Source of the DNA: Chloroflexota bacterium
GTDB taxonomy: Bacteria; Chloroflexota; Anaerolineae; Anaerolineales; Villigracilaceae
Direction of reading: 5' to 3'
NCBI GenBank assembly: GCA_016235445.1
Contig: JACRLB010000039.1
Span: 1 to 64,000 of the forward strand
DNA length: 64,000 nt
How positions within the stretch are numbered: position 1 is the stretch's first letter; every line of letters begins with the position of its first letter. This document shows positions 16,262 through 25,751 of the stretch, in pieces. The position numbers were made by a program, and so were the translations under genes. The notes under the pieces were generated by a model. That model was not told the origin of the DNA. It made no database searches and saw only the letters and a list, made by a program, of their open reading frames with translations.

Positions 16262-16344
16262 AAAAAATACGAGATTGGAATAAAACGACAGCGACCCAGG
16301 CAGAGTATTGATATATAATGTAAACATTAACAATACAGTTTCAG

Positions 16345-19300
16345 ATGCCAAAAGCAACTCTTGACTTTTTTATTCCAGAAGACAGAAGACAGGCTTTGTT
16401 GAAGGGGGAAACTCTGCCGACTCGTTCGCACGGGGCGGTATTATTTGCGGATATATCCGGTTTCACAAAACTTACCAGTGACCTCTCCTCTCAACTTGGG
16501 CCGCAACGCGGGGCAGAGGAATTGACGCGCCAGCTCGATCCCGTCTACACGGAATTAATTGCGGCGGTTCACAATTATGGCGGGAGCGTGATCGATATCA
16601 GCGGCGACGGGCTTACCTGCTGGTTTAATCAGGATGGCGGAAAGCGGGCTGTCTCCTGCGCCGTGGTGATGCAGAGAATTATGAAACAGTATGAGATGAT
16701 TAAAATCTCTTCCCTGCCTTTGTTCTCCCTTGGCATCAAGATCGCCATTTCGGTTGGGCCTGTACAGCGGTTTCTGGTTGGCGACCCAAACATTCAGCTT
16801 TTGGAAGCCCTGGCAGGGCGGGAGCTTCTGCGTGTGGTAAAAGCGCAGGAGTTGATCCATCGTGGAGAAATTGCGATATTCGAGGAAGTCTTCGAGGAGA
16901 TTAAAGATAAGGCTGAAAGCGTCTCCTGGAGGCAGGCTGAAGACGGAGAACGCATTGCCGTCTTTGAAAGCCTGGCTGAGCTGGCGGAACTTCACCCGTG
17001 GGGGGTTGTCCCAAACCTGGATATCGATGTGGCAAAAAAGTGGGTCTTCAGGCCTATTTACGAAAGGATTGCAGAGGGAGAAATTGAGTTCCTGACGGAA
17101 TTACGGCAGGCCGTGCCGATGTTCGTCAAGTTCAGCGGCATCGAGTATGACCAGGATGAAATGGCGGGGGAAAAACTGGATCGGTTCATCCAGCGTGTGC
17201 AGGGGATTTTATCGAGGTACGAGGGCTATCTTTGCAATTTAACCATCGGCGATAAGGGCAGTAATTTGTATATCATCTTCGGAGCGCCGATTGCCCATGA
17301 AGACAGCATAGACCGCGCGCTCGCGGCGGCCTTGCGAATCCAATCGGAAATTCAGGAACTCGGATTTATCGAGGATATCCAGGTTGGGTTGACACACGGC
17401 CCGGTATGGGCGGGGGCGCATGGCGGCCAAACGGCGCGGACATACAGTGCGATGGGGGCAGAGGTAAACCTGGCGGCCAGATTAATGAGCCATGCCAAGC
17501 CGGGGCAAATTCTGGTTTCGCCGCATGTGGCGGAACTGGGTTCAAATTTTTCGTTTGTGCCGCTGGCTCCTATAGAATTCAAAGGCATTGAAAAGCCCAT
17601 GTCGCCTTCGCTGTTGACGGGCAGGTTAAAAACGCAGGCTGAAGCCGCTCCCAGGAGCATCATCCTGGGCCGCGAGCAGGAACGAATAATCCTCAACCAA
17701 AAACTGCTGGATGTGCGTAATTCAACCGAAGCGCCTGGAACGATCGTCATCGAAGGAGAAGCGGGGATCGGGAAATCCCGTTTGTTATCCTTTTTCTCCG
17801 AGCAGGCTTCGGGGAACAACATCCGAGTCTTATGCGGGCAGGCCGACCCTGTTGAAATGACAACGCAGTATTTTGCGGTCAAGTCCATATTGGAGGTCTT
17901 GCTCGAAATATCCGAACTCGACGACCAGCAATCCATTCAAGGCAAGGTTTTATCCACACTGCAAAATGACGAATTTCTGATGAACCGCGCCCCTCTGTTG
18001 AATGACATCCTGCCTGTGCGCTGGCAGGATAATGAACTGACCAGCCAGATGAAAGGCGAAGCCAGGGCTACCAGCACACGCGAAGTGCTTTTGCGCATTT
18101 TACAAAACACGCTAACGCAAAACAACAAGGCAACCCAATCGGTTATTCTTTTCGATGACGCGCAATGGCTGGACGCCGCCACATGGACGCTGATCGGATA
18201 CATCAACCGCGAGCTGGCCTCCATCTTGTTGGTGATCGCCACACGCCCCATCACGGAAGATGAAACATCCGCACAAACTGTGGATGAATTCAACCGCATC
18301 ATCTCTAACCCAAACACTCAGCGCTTTCAACTGGCAAATCTTTCCCCCAAAGATACAACCGAACTCGTCTCGCGGAAGTTGGGCGTAAAACACATCCCTG
18401 AATCTGTGCTCGAATTCATACAGGCCAGGGCGCAGGGGAACCCATTCTTTTCGGAGGAGGTTGCGTATGCACTGCGCGATTCGAGGATCATCAACATTCA
18501 AAACGACATGGCGCTGGTCGAGCATACTGCCGAGGAGTTGGCGAAGATTGATTTCCCGGAAACAGTTCAAGGCGTGATCACGAGGCGCGTTGACCGCCTG
18601 CCCGCGCCTCATCAATTGACCTTGAAAGTGGCCAGCGTGATTGGCAGGATCTTCATCCTGAACATGCTCGCCAACGTACACCCTGCCAAAGTTGACAAAT
18701 CCACGCTGACAGAGTATCTCCAAAACCTTACTCAATTGGGAATCACCGACCTGGAATCGCCAGACCCTGAGCTGTCTTATTTTTTCAAGCATGTGATTTT
18801 TCAGGAAGTGGTCTACAACCTGTTGACCTTCAGCCAGCGCAAACAACTTCACTGCGCCATCGCGGATTGGTACGAAAAAAATTATGCAACCGATCTCACG
18901 CCGCATTATTCCCGTCTTGCGCATCACTGGTTGAAAGGCGAAAGGAATGATAAAGCCATCTACTATCTGGAGAAGGCGGCTGAACAATCGCTGAGGCTTT
19001 ATTCAAACGACGATGTCGTCCGCTTCATGGATATCGCGATCAACCTGGATAAGGCGGAGGCGGCAGATCATTCTCACGCGAAGATTGTTCAACAGGCGAG
19101 CTGGGAGCGAATGCTTGGGATTGCTTATATCCGCCTTGGCAAATTGAATGAAGGAGAGGCGCATTTATCGCAGGCGTTAAAAATGCTGGGGAGGCCTGTG
19201 CCAAACAATACCTTCATCACACTTCTTTATCTGGTGAAGGAACTGGGACAGCAAATCCTTCATCGCAGATTTCCCAAGCAACTGCCGGGGAAATTATCCA

Positions 19301-20463
19301 CTGACCGCCAGGCGGTGGAGGAGGAACTGGCGCGTGTTGAAATCGAGCATATTTATTATTACGCCCAAAATAACACCCTGCTCGCGTGGAGTATGCTTCG
19401 ACGATTAAATCTTGCCGAACGAGTCGGAATGCCTGACTTGATGGTGGAGGGATATGGAAACCTGCAAATGATTTCCGGGCTGGCCGGGCTGGAAACTGTC
19501 TATCAGACCTATAAAAGCCTGGGGCACGCGATTCTTAACGAGACCAATAATACGCCCGGAAGAATCTTTGTGATGCTGCGCGAGGGGGTCGTCCGCTTTA
19601 TTCGCTGTGATTGGGAGCAGGCAGGCGAAAACCTGGAAGGCGGTCTTGATCTGGCAAATCAATTGGGAGATATTCGAAGCTGGTCTGAGTTGATTGCCTC
19701 GCTTGCGACAAGCCTGCATTTACAGGGAGAGTTCGAAAAAAGCCTGGAGCGCTGGCAGGAGCAATATCAAAGAGTCTCACGGACTGAAAGCCCGCAAAGC
19801 CAGGCATGGGGATTATACGGGCGCGGACATAACCTGCTTATGCTGGGGAACGTTCACGAAGCCATTGAATTGATCGAGGCCAGCATCAATATCCCCATGA
19901 AAAATGCGGATGACAAAATTCTGAATACTTCCCGTTTTGGGGCATTGAGTCTGGCGTATCAACGGGCGGGAAACTTTGAACTTGCCCTGGAAAATATCCT
20001 TGCACACCAGCGCCATGCGCCATCCAAGCCGGGGATTGCCAGCACCATGCATGAATACGGTCCCGTTTGCGATGCGGTGATAGGCTTGTGGAAAAGCGTG
20101 CAGGAGGGTCGATATCGACCCGAGAATGCGCAAAAGGAATGGCTGGAACAAGTTTTTCATAAGATCCCCTTCATTACGAAAGCTCTCAGTCAACTGCCAA
20201 TAAACAAAGCCAAATGCCATCTTTACAATGGCATCTACAACCAAACAATTGGCAGATCAAAGACAGCCAGTACCGAGTTCAGAACCTGCATTGAATTGGC
20301 CGGGCAACACCGCCAGCCATACGAATTGGGGCGTGGTCATTTTGAACTTGGCGTGTTGTTGGGAGGGTCTGAAGGCAGGGAGCACACAGCCCGGGCGGGG
20401 AAATTATTTGAAGAGATTAAAACCCCGTTCGAGTTGAACGAGGTGACGAAATACATAAAATAA
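16345..20463 (+). CDS. Soluble adenylyl cyclase-like protein: two cyclase domains, AAA ATPase, TPR
   Basis: A 1372-residue cytosolic protein with the order of mammalian soluble adenylyl cyclase. Cyclase half 1 (about 30-220) has metal aspartates D36 (FADISGFT) and D88 (SGDG), 52 residues apart. Half 2 (about 255-420) lacks the first metal Asp (Lys262 there) but has the GDKG specificity Lys304 and the transition-state pair N375/R379 (VNLAAR). The halves should therefore form one active site that makes cAMP. A STAND-type ATPase follows: Walker A GEAGIGKS (471-478), Walker B VILFDD (600-605), and a TPR-rich C-terminus. TATAAT lies at 16314-16319; no ribosome site is seen. Confidence 0.9.
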   Translation: MPKATLDFFIPEDRRQALLKGETLPTRSHGAVLFADISGFTKLTSDLSSQLGPQRGAEELTRQLDPVYTELIAAVHNYGGSVIDISGDGLTCWFNQDGGKRAVSCAVVMQRIMKQYEMIKISSLPLFSLGIKIAISVGPVQRFLVGDPNIQLLEALAGRELLRVVKAQELIHRGEIAIFEEVFEEIKDKAESVSWRQAEDGERIAVFESLAELAELHPWGVVPNLDIDVAKKWVFRPIYERIAEGEIEFLTELRQAVPMFVKFSGIEYDQDEMAGEKLDRFIQRVQGILSRYEGYLCNLTIGDKGSNLYIIFGAPIAHEDSIDRALAAALRIQSEIQELGFIEDIQVGLTHGPVWAGAHGGQTARTYSAMGAEVNLAARLMSHAKPGQILVSPHVAELGSNFSFVPLAPIEFKGIEKPMSPSLLTGRLKTQAEAAPRSIILGREQERIILNQKLLDVRNSTEAPGTIVIEGEAGIGKSRLLSFFSEQASGNNIRVLCGQADPVEMTTQYFAVKSILEVLLEISELDDQQSIQGKVLSTLQNDEFLMNRAPLLNDILPVRWQDNELTSQMKGEARATSTREVLLRILQNTLTQNNKATQSVILFDDAQWLDAATWTLIGYINRELASILLVIATRPITEDETSAQTVDEFNRIISNPNTQRFQLANLSPKDTTELVSRKLGVKHIPESVLEFIQARAQGNPFFSEEVAYALRDSRIINIQNDMALVEHTAEELAKIDFPETVQGVITRRVDRLPAPHQLTLKVASVIGRIFILNMLANVHPAKVDKSTLTEYLQNLTQLGITDLESPDPELSYFFKHVIFQEVVYNLLTFSQRKQLHCAIADWYEKNYATDLTPHYSRLAHHWLKGERNDKAIYYLEKAAEQSLRLYSNDDVVRFMDIAINLDKAEAADHSHAKIVQQASWERMLGIAYIRLGKLNEGEAHLSQALKMLGRPVPNNTFITLLYLVKELGQQILHRRFPKQLPGKLSTDRQAVEEELARVEIEHIYYYAQNNTLLAWSMLRRLNLAERVGMPDLMVEGYGNLQMISGLAGLETVYQTYKSLGHAILNETNNTPGRIFVMLREGVVRFIRCDWEQAGENLEGGLDLANQLGDIRSWSELIASLATSLHLQGEFEKSLERWQEQYQRVSRTESPQSQAWGLYGRGHNLLMLGNVHEAIELIEASINIPMKNADDKILNTSRFGALSLAYQRAGNFELALENILAHQRHAPSKPGIASTMHEYGPVCDAVIGLWKSVQEGRYRPENAQKEWLEQVFHKIPFITKALSQLPINKAKCHLYNGIYNQTIGRSKTASTEFRTCIELAGQHRQPYELGRGHFELGVLLGGSEGREHTARAGKLFEEIKTPFELNEVTKYIK

Positions 20464-20495
20464 AAAAGCCCCAGGAATAAAGCCTGGGCTTTTTT
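20462..20495. terminator. Bidirectional terminator
   Basis: A-rich AAAAAAGCCC-type arm (from 20462) pairs with CCTGGGCTTTTTT (20483-20495) with one bulged C. It separates the convergent cyclase gene and the membrane protein gene that ends at 20496. Confidence 0.8.
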
Positions 20496-21230
20496 CTACC
20501 AGCGCGTGAAGGGGTTTATCCCCAACTCCAGGGATTTTTTATAGACCATCACGGCGTAGATAATATTCACAAACACCGTCAGCCCAAAGAGGACATTCAG
20601 AAACGGCGTGACTTCATTCAAGATGGCGATAAAAACATAGGCGGCCACATTGCCGAGCAACATGGCCATCGCGATCATGAAAGACTGGCCTTCTAGGCTG
20701 TTCCTTTCCGTCAGCATGTTGATGAATAGAATGCCCATCGCAAAGGTGAGGATGTACGCCGAATACGAGCCGCCTGAATCTCCCGGCAGAAAGAGCGGAA
20801 CCTGCCCATCAACAACCAGATGATGGATATTTGGAAAACCAACCTCGGTGATAAATGTGTATTGAATCAAAAATGACGAGATCAAGCCAAAGACGAGGAT
20901 TTGATAAAAGTACTTGCGAATAAATGGGTTCGAGAATTTGTCCCGTCCATAGCGAACGATGGTGTAAACAATTCCCGCGTCCAAAAACATGGAGGCGAAA
21001 TTCGCAAGCTGTAAGGGGCGCTCGGGGCAGGCAGTCCAAACAATCGGGCAGGGACTTGCCAAATCGAGGCCGAAGATCCACTCCCATGGCCAATTGCCCA
21101 GCATGGCGACAATCGGCATTCCATAGGAATGATCCAACATCCCGCGGCGGATGATCAGAATATAGGCGGGGATCCAAAAAATAGCCAAAAAGCCATAGGT
21201 GACGTACAACCAAAAATCTTTGTTTTCCAT
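20496..21230 (-). CDS. Seven-helix membrane protein, possibly Pyr4-type terpene cyclase-like
   Basis: A 244-residue integral membrane protein with about seven hydrophobic helices (near 7-27, 38-55, 76-94, 108-126, 156-175, 183-204 and 209-229). The segment GNWPWEWIFG (45-54), with Asn46 and Glu50 in the second helix, plus the length and helix count, recalls the Pyr4/PaxB family of membrane terpene cyclases, where a glutamate in a similar place is catalytic. That link is a visual resemblance only. No isoprenoid gene is adjacent. Otherwise it is an uncharacterised membrane protein. Confidence 0.6.
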   Translation of the reverse strand: MENKDFWLYVTYGFLAIFWIPAYILIIRRGMLDHSYGMPIVAMLGNWPWEWIFGLDLASPCPIVWTACPERPLQLANFASMFLDAGIVYTIVRYGRDKFSNPFIRKYFYQILVFGLISSFLIQYTFITEVGFPNIHHLVVDGQVPLFLPGDSGGSYSAYILTFAMGILFINMLTERNSLEGQSFMIAMAMLLGNVAAYVFIAILNEVTPFLNVLFGLTVFVNIIYAVMVYKKSLELGINPFTRW

Positions 21231-21400
21231 GACAAATCACTCCTCAATAAATTGTTAGAAAGCGTTTCTTAAGTTCTTATCGCCTTCTTTTTTGTACACG
21301 GATTTCCATGGAAAAGAGCGGCTTTTTTTATGGTTTCTTCCGTGAGTTTCAGTCTAATCCGTGCTGTCCGTGTCCAAAAAAGAGTTCAAGAAACAGTCTC

Positions 21401-22534
21401 TCAGCGTTTGGACAAGCGCCAGTTGTTTTTCAGGGTATCGGGGATCTCAAAATAATTTGCACCACCCTCTTCATACAAGACGGTGCGGTCAATTAAAGTC
21501 CATGTAAAATAGCGGACATATTTTTGGGCTTTGGGAAAACGATATTTTATTTTTTCGATGAAATCAAACATGGCGATCTGCATCCTGAGAAAGATGATCG
21601 TCCAGTTATATGGGCCGCTTTCGATGATGTCTGCGATCTTGTCTCCCGAAAGATGGCGGATGGCGGTGGCGGAAAATCCGCGCATCCAGCGGGGCAAAAA
21701 TCCCTGGATAAATTGGGTCAAATCCTGCGCGAGAATTTTTCCTGAATCACTTTTGCCTATTTGACGGTCGATGATCGTTTCAGCGAGGATAAATGAATCA
21801 GAAACGGAATCAGGCAGAAGGTCGGCATGAACGCCGATGATGTGTCCAACAACCTTCCAGCAATGAAGATAGGCGTCCGCATCTTCTGGCGAAAGCAAAA
21901 TTTTCGCGCGGCGCAATCCACGCATCACGCCCGCGGAAAAATCCATCAACGTGCCTGCCATATCCTCCTGATTGATCGGCAGTCCCCACGACGGATCCCA
22001 CTCGTTCTTCCACTGTTTTTTGTGGGCGATGTAATAGCGGATGGAAGCGTGAAGCAGGCGGACTTTTTGCGCGCTTCGGACTCCCCTGCCGCCTGCTCCC
22101 AGACCCCCGGCCTGCATCACGTCCATGATGAATTGCGCAGTGCGAAAGATGCGGCGATGGACGTGACGAGTTAATTCGGCGGTAATGGCGAGAACGTGCG
22201 AACCTTTTTTGGTGGCATATGCATACGGCAGGGAAACAAAGAACAGCATCATAATCATTTCGGGGCCGTACAAATCGAACACGCGCTCGCCGCGGATGAT
22301 CTTTTCTTTATCTGCCCACGCTGGCAGAATTTGAGTCTTTTCGAAATAATCATGCACGATCTTCGGCATGGACTCTGGCAGGGCATCACGGTTGTTGACC
22401 AGATGCCTGATCATTTTATTGAATTCCTCCAGCCCGCCAGACTCGATTACAGACTTTACCACTTCATCGGCCAATGGGTCGGCCACCCCGCGCATCTCGT
22501 TTAAAAATTCATTTGTCCAACGCTTTGAGGTCAT
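21401..22534 (-). CDS. DUF2236 / MpaB-Lcp-type haem oxygenase-like protein
   Basis: A 377-residue helical protein of the DUF2236 family, which includes latex-clearing protein (a haem b rubber oxygenase) and MpaB. The signature KVRLLHASIRYYI (about 156-168) contains the His expected to bind haem, followed by PINQEDMAGTLMDFS and a HCWKVVGHIIGV helix. There is no signal peptide, so it should be cytoplasmic or membrane-associated. The start at 22534 follows CAGGAG at 8 nt. The substrate is unknown, and the gene stands alone. Confidence 0.75.
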   Translation of the reverse strand: MTSKRWTNEFLNEMRGVADPLADEVVKSVIESGGLEEFNKMIRHLVNNRDALPESMPKIVHDYFEKTQILPAWADKEKIIRGERVFDLYGPEMIMMLFFVSLPYAYATKKGSHVLAITAELTRHVHRRIFRTAQFIMDVMQAGGLGAGGRGVRSAQKVRLLHASIRYYIAHKKQWKNEWDPSWGLPINQEDMAGTLMDFSAGVMRGLRRAKILLSPEDADAYLHCWKVVGHIIGVHADLLPDSVSDSFILAETIIDRQIGKSDSGKILAQDLTQFIQGFLPRWMRGFSATAIRHLSGDKIADIIESGPYNWTIIFLRMQIAMFDFIEKIKYRFPKAQKYVRYFTWTLIDRTVLYEEGGANYFEIPDTLKNNWRLSKR

Positions 22535-22611
22535 GGATAAATCTCCTGTTGATAGGAACACCTAATTTGGATAATTGTTGTGCGAAAAGGAGGGCGATTT
22601 GGGAAATGAAA

Positions 22612-22649
22612 ACAAAAAACTCTGGGTTCGCGAACCCAGAGTTTTTTGT
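22612..22649. terminator. Palindromic terminator after pckA
   Basis: A perfect 38-bp palindrome centred on TTCG/CGAA, with A-run and T-run ends, starts 9 bp beyond the pckA stop on the minus strand. It also lies upstream of the DUF2236 gene. Confidence 0.85.
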
Positions 22650-22658
22650 ACGAGCAAA

Positions 22659-24305
22659 CTAGATATTCGGCCCCGCGTCGATTACCTCCTGCGGAGTGCG
22701 GTCTGTGAACTTGCCAAAATTTTGTTTGAAACGCATGGCAAGGTCTTTGTAGCGGCGGTCATATTCTTTTTTATCACCCCAGGAGGATGACGGATCCAAA
22801 ACTTCGTCAGGCACATTCGGGCAAGTGGCAGGGATTTCAAACCCGAAAATGGAATCCTGTTTATAGTTCACGTTTGCAAGATTGCCGTTCAGCGCGGCAT
22901 TGAGCAGGGCGCGCGTGTGGCGAATGGAAATGCGCTTGCCCACGCCGTATGACCCGCCCACCCAGCCCGTATTAACCAGCCAGCACGTAACGCCATAGCG
23001 CTCGATCTTGTGTTTGAGAAGTTCTGCATATTTATAGGGATGATGAACCATGAACGGTCCGCCAAAACACGCGCTGAATGTGATTTCCGGTTCCTTGCCT
23101 AACCCGACTTCTGTCCCCCCGACTTTGGAAGTGTACCCGCTGATAAATTGATACAGCGCCTGATTGGGAGTCAACCTTGCAATCGGCGGCATGACTCCGT
23201 TCGCGTCACAGGTCAACAGGATGATGTTCTTCGGGTGTCCAGCCTTCTTCTCAGGGACGGCGTTCGCGATAAATTCCAATGGATAGGAAGCGCGGGTATT
23301 TTCGGTGAGCGTGTCATCGTCGAGGTCGATCAAACGTGTGATCGGGTCGAAGGTGACGTTTTCGAGAATCGCGCCGAATCGTTTGGTAGTCGCGTAAATT
23401 TCAGGCTCGGCAGATTCTGAAAGACCGATGACTTTGGCATAGCATCCGCCCTCAAAGTTGAAAATGCCATTGTCGCTCCAGCCATGCTCATCATCCCCGA
23501 TGAGGCGGCGCGTGGGGTCAGCCGAAAGCGTGGTCTTGCCCGTTCCGCTTAATCCAAAAAACAAAGCCACATCGTCGGCGTTTTCAGGATTCACATTTGC
23601 CGAACAGTGCATGGACAGGACGCCCTCCAGCGGCAATAGATAATTCAAAATGGTAAACACCGATTTTTTGATCTCGCCCGCATAAGCCGTGTTGCCGATG
23701 ATGGCTAATTTCTTGTCGAAGGACAGGCAGATGATCGTCTCGCTGTTCGAGCCGTCCACAGCGGGCGCGGATTTGAACGAGGGCATGGCGACAATCGTAA
23801 ACTCTGGTACGAAGCGTTTGTATTCTTCGAGCGATTGCGGCAGGATGAACATGTTCCGCACAAAGTGGCTATGCCAGGCAAGTTCGGTCACAATGCGGAC
23901 AGGCAGGCAATAGGATTCATCCGCGCCCGCATACACATCCTGGACGAAGACATCGCGTCCCTGTAAAAATCCCAACATGCGGTCATAGAGGACCTCGAAC
24001 TTGTCCGCTGAAAACGGACGGTTGTACACGCCCCACCAGATATTCCCTTCCGAATCTGTTTCGCGCACAACGAATTTGTCGTTGGCGCTGCGGGCGGTGT
24101 GTTTGCCTGTGTTCGCCACGAACGGGCCGCCAGCCACCAGTGCGCCCTCGCCACGAAAAACCGCTTCCTCCACCAAAGACTCGGTTGTGAGATTCCAATA
24201 GGCCAAACGTAAATTGCTCACACCCTGGTTGGACAAGTTGTAATCCGCCTTGCGAGTCTGCGCGATGGATTCGGCGGGGGTTTTGATATTTAGTAAATTA
24301 TTCAT
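22659..24305 (-). CDS. pckA: Phosphoenolpyruvate carboxykinase (ATP)
   Basis: The enzyme converts oxaloacetate and ATP to PEP, ADP and CO2, the first step of gluconeogenesis. The 548-residue length is typical of the ATP-dependent class. The P-loop GLSGTGKTTLS and the downstream kinase-2 motif GDDEHGW are present, as are RAYPLEF-like RASYPLEF and the C-terminal GPNI end. The start at 24305 follows GGAG at 5 nt; an upstream extension runs into an 8-bp tandem repeat and is rejected. It lies downstream of an aminotransferase on the same strand and ends at a strong terminator. Confidence 0.97.
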   Translation of the reverse strand: MNNLLNIKTPAESIAQTRKADYNLSNQGVSNLRLAYWNLTTESLVEEAVFRGEGALVAGGPFVANTGKHTARSANDKFVVRETDSEGNIWWGVYNRPFSADKFEVLYDRMLGFLQGRDVFVQDVYAGADESYCLPVRIVTELAWHSHFVRNMFILPQSLEEYKRFVPEFTIVAMPSFKSAPAVDGSNSETIICLSFDKKLAIIGNTAYAGEIKKSVFTILNYLLPLEGVLSMHCSANVNPENADDVALFFGLSGTGKTTLSADPTRRLIGDDEHGWSDNGIFNFEGGCYAKVIGLSESAEPEIYATTKRFGAILENVTFDPITRLIDLDDDTLTENTRASYPLEFIANAVPEKKAGHPKNIILLTCDANGVMPPIARLTPNQALYQFISGYTSKVGGTEVGLGKEPEITFSACFGGPFMVHHPYKYAELLKHKIERYGVTCWLVNTGWVGGSYGVGKRISIRHTRALLNAALNGNLANVNYKQDSIFGFEIPATCPNVPDEVLDPSSSWGDKKEYDRRYKDLAMRFKQNFGKFTDRTPQEVIDAGPNI

Positions 24306-24325
24306 TAAGGCTCCGTTTTTAAGAA

Positions 24326-24357
24326 GTAGACAGGTAGACAGGTAGACAGGTAGACAC
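24326..24357. repeat. Tandem 8-bp repeat upstream of pckA
   Basis: Four consecutive units of GTAGACAG (the last ends CAC) lie between the aminotransferase stop and the pckA start. Related AAGTAGACA arms occur in the palindrome at 44053-44126. Confidence 0.8.
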
Positions 24358-24361
24358 TTCC

Positions 24362-25579
24362 CTACAACCAATCTCGAACCATCTTCTTATCGCCGATATA
24401 AATTTCATTGGGTGAAGTTGAATCCAGCGCCCACTTGATTCGGGCAACCCCTTCGGTAATATCCTTTACCGACCCCGCAAACGAAATACGGATGTGGCCT
24501 TCCATGCCGAATTCCCTGCCTGGCACAGTGACCACCATGGCTTTCTTGAGCAGGAATTTGGAAACCTCCACTGAGTTGTTGTTGAAAGCGCGCAAATCGG
24601 GCAGGGCGTAGAATGTCCCTTTCGGAGGAATGAGTCGCGCGCCGTGAAAGGTCTTCATCTCCTGTAAAACCACTTCACAGTTATTCTGTATCTGCAAGCG
24701 CAGTGCATCCACCACAGACTGCAAGCCATTCAACGCGCCCTCCGCCGCGGCCTGTGCAATCGGCGAAACACAGGAAGTTGTTTGCGCGAGGACATTCGTC
24801 ATCACCTTCACCAGTTGACGCGGCGCAACCACCCAGCCGATGCGAAAACCCGTCATGCCGTACAACTTGGCAACGCCGTTGACGACGATGATATGCGAGT
24901 CGTCCACATCTTTTTTTGTTAACGAGTAGGCAGGCACAGCGACATTTCGATCAAAAGTCAGCTTGTGATAGATGTCGTCACAAATCATGTAAATGCCTTT
25001 GCGTTCGCAAAACTCTGCGATCTTCCCGATCAATTCTGGCGGGTATATCTCGCCAGAGGGATTATTCGGGCTGTTGACAATAATCGCGCGCGTGGAGGAA
25101 GTGACCGCACGTTCGATATCCTCAAATCTTGGGGTGAAAGTCCCATCTTCGGGAGTGACAATGACGGGAATGCCCATGCACATTCGGATCATTTCAGGGT
25201 ACGAAACCCAGTACGGCGCAATGACGATCACCTCATCCTGCGGATTCAGAATGGAATAAAAAATATTGTATAGCGATTGCTTCGCTCCATTTGTGATGAT
25301 GACATTTTCAGGAGCGACAAGGCGGTTGTAATTTTCCTCGGTGTAGCGGATGACCGCCTTCTTCATGGAAGGCAGGCCATCGGGCGGCGTGTACTTTACC
25401 TCCCCGCTCGATAATTTTGCCCCGGAAGATAAGATCGCCGCAATGGGGGTTTTATTCTTCGGTTCGCCAATCCCCAGGTTGATAACCGCTTCGCCGCGTT
25501 CACGTAAAAGACGCGCTTCTTCATTCAAGGCCAGGGTAGGCGATTCGGCGATCTCGCTTGCAAGTTTACTTAATCTCAT
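24362..25579 (-). CDS. Class I aminotransferase, aspartate aminotransferase type
   Basis: A 405-residue PLP enzyme of fold type I. Visible features: NLGIGEP near the N-terminus, NNPSG (172-176), the PLP-binding DDIY (201-204) and the Schiff-base Lys238 in NGVAKLYGMTGFRIGW. The substrate-carboxylate Arg lies in EGHIRISFA. Aspartate aminotransferase activity would produce oxaloacetate, the substrate of PckA encoded next, but a different amino-acid specificity is possible. Its upstream gap holds a palindromic repeat block. Confidence 0.88.
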   Translation of the reverse strand: MRLSKLASEIAESPTLALNEEARLLRERGEAVINLGIGEPKNKTPIAAILSSGAKLSSGEVKYTPPDGLPSMKKAVIRYTEENYNRLVAPENVIITNGAKQSLYNIFYSILNPQDEVIVIAPYWVSYPEMIRMCMGIPVIVTPEDGTFTPRFEDIERAVTSSTRAIIVNSPNNPSGEIYPPELIGKIAEFCERKGIYMICDDIYHKLTFDRNVAVPAYSLTKKDVDDSHIIVVNGVAKLYGMTGFRIGWVVAPRQLVKVMTNVLAQTTSCVSPIAQAAAEGALNGLQSVVDALRLQIQNNCEVVLQEMKTFHGARLIPPKGTFYALPDLRAFNNNSVEVSKFLLKKAMVVTVPGREFGMEGHIRISFAGSVKDITEGVARIKWALDSTSPNEIYIGDKKMVRDWL

Positions 25580-25639
25580 GAATTCTCCTAATGTTAAGAC
25601 CCTAAGAAACTGTTTAATAACTCACCTTACACAGTTTCT

Positions 25640-25733
25640 CTCCCTCATACCCTAACGGGCACTTTCCCCCGCCCTTCCCCCGAAGGGGAAGGGAGTCCCC
25701 TCTCCTTTCGGGAGAGGGTAGGGTGAGGGCGCG
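25640..25733. repeat. Dispersed CCCTCACCC palindromic repeat, copy 1
   Basis: The segment runs CTCCCTCATACCCTAACGGG, then CCCTTCCCC-CGAA-GGGGAAGGG and CCTCTCC-TTTC-GGGAGAGG hairpins, then TAGGGTGAGGG. The same block occurs inverted at 35168-35264. It is flanked by TAACTCACC (about 25618) and GGTGAGTTA (about 25737). Confidence 0.75.
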
Positions 25734-25751
25734 TATGGTGAGTTACTAAAT

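Noticed and set aside
18112-18987. Open frame of 291 codons opposite the cyclase gene
   Set aside because: Antisense shadow of the AAA domain; no motifs.
24326-24357. CRISPR-like tandem repeat
   Set aside because: Units are only 8 bp and directly adjacent with no spacers; it is a simple tandem repeat.
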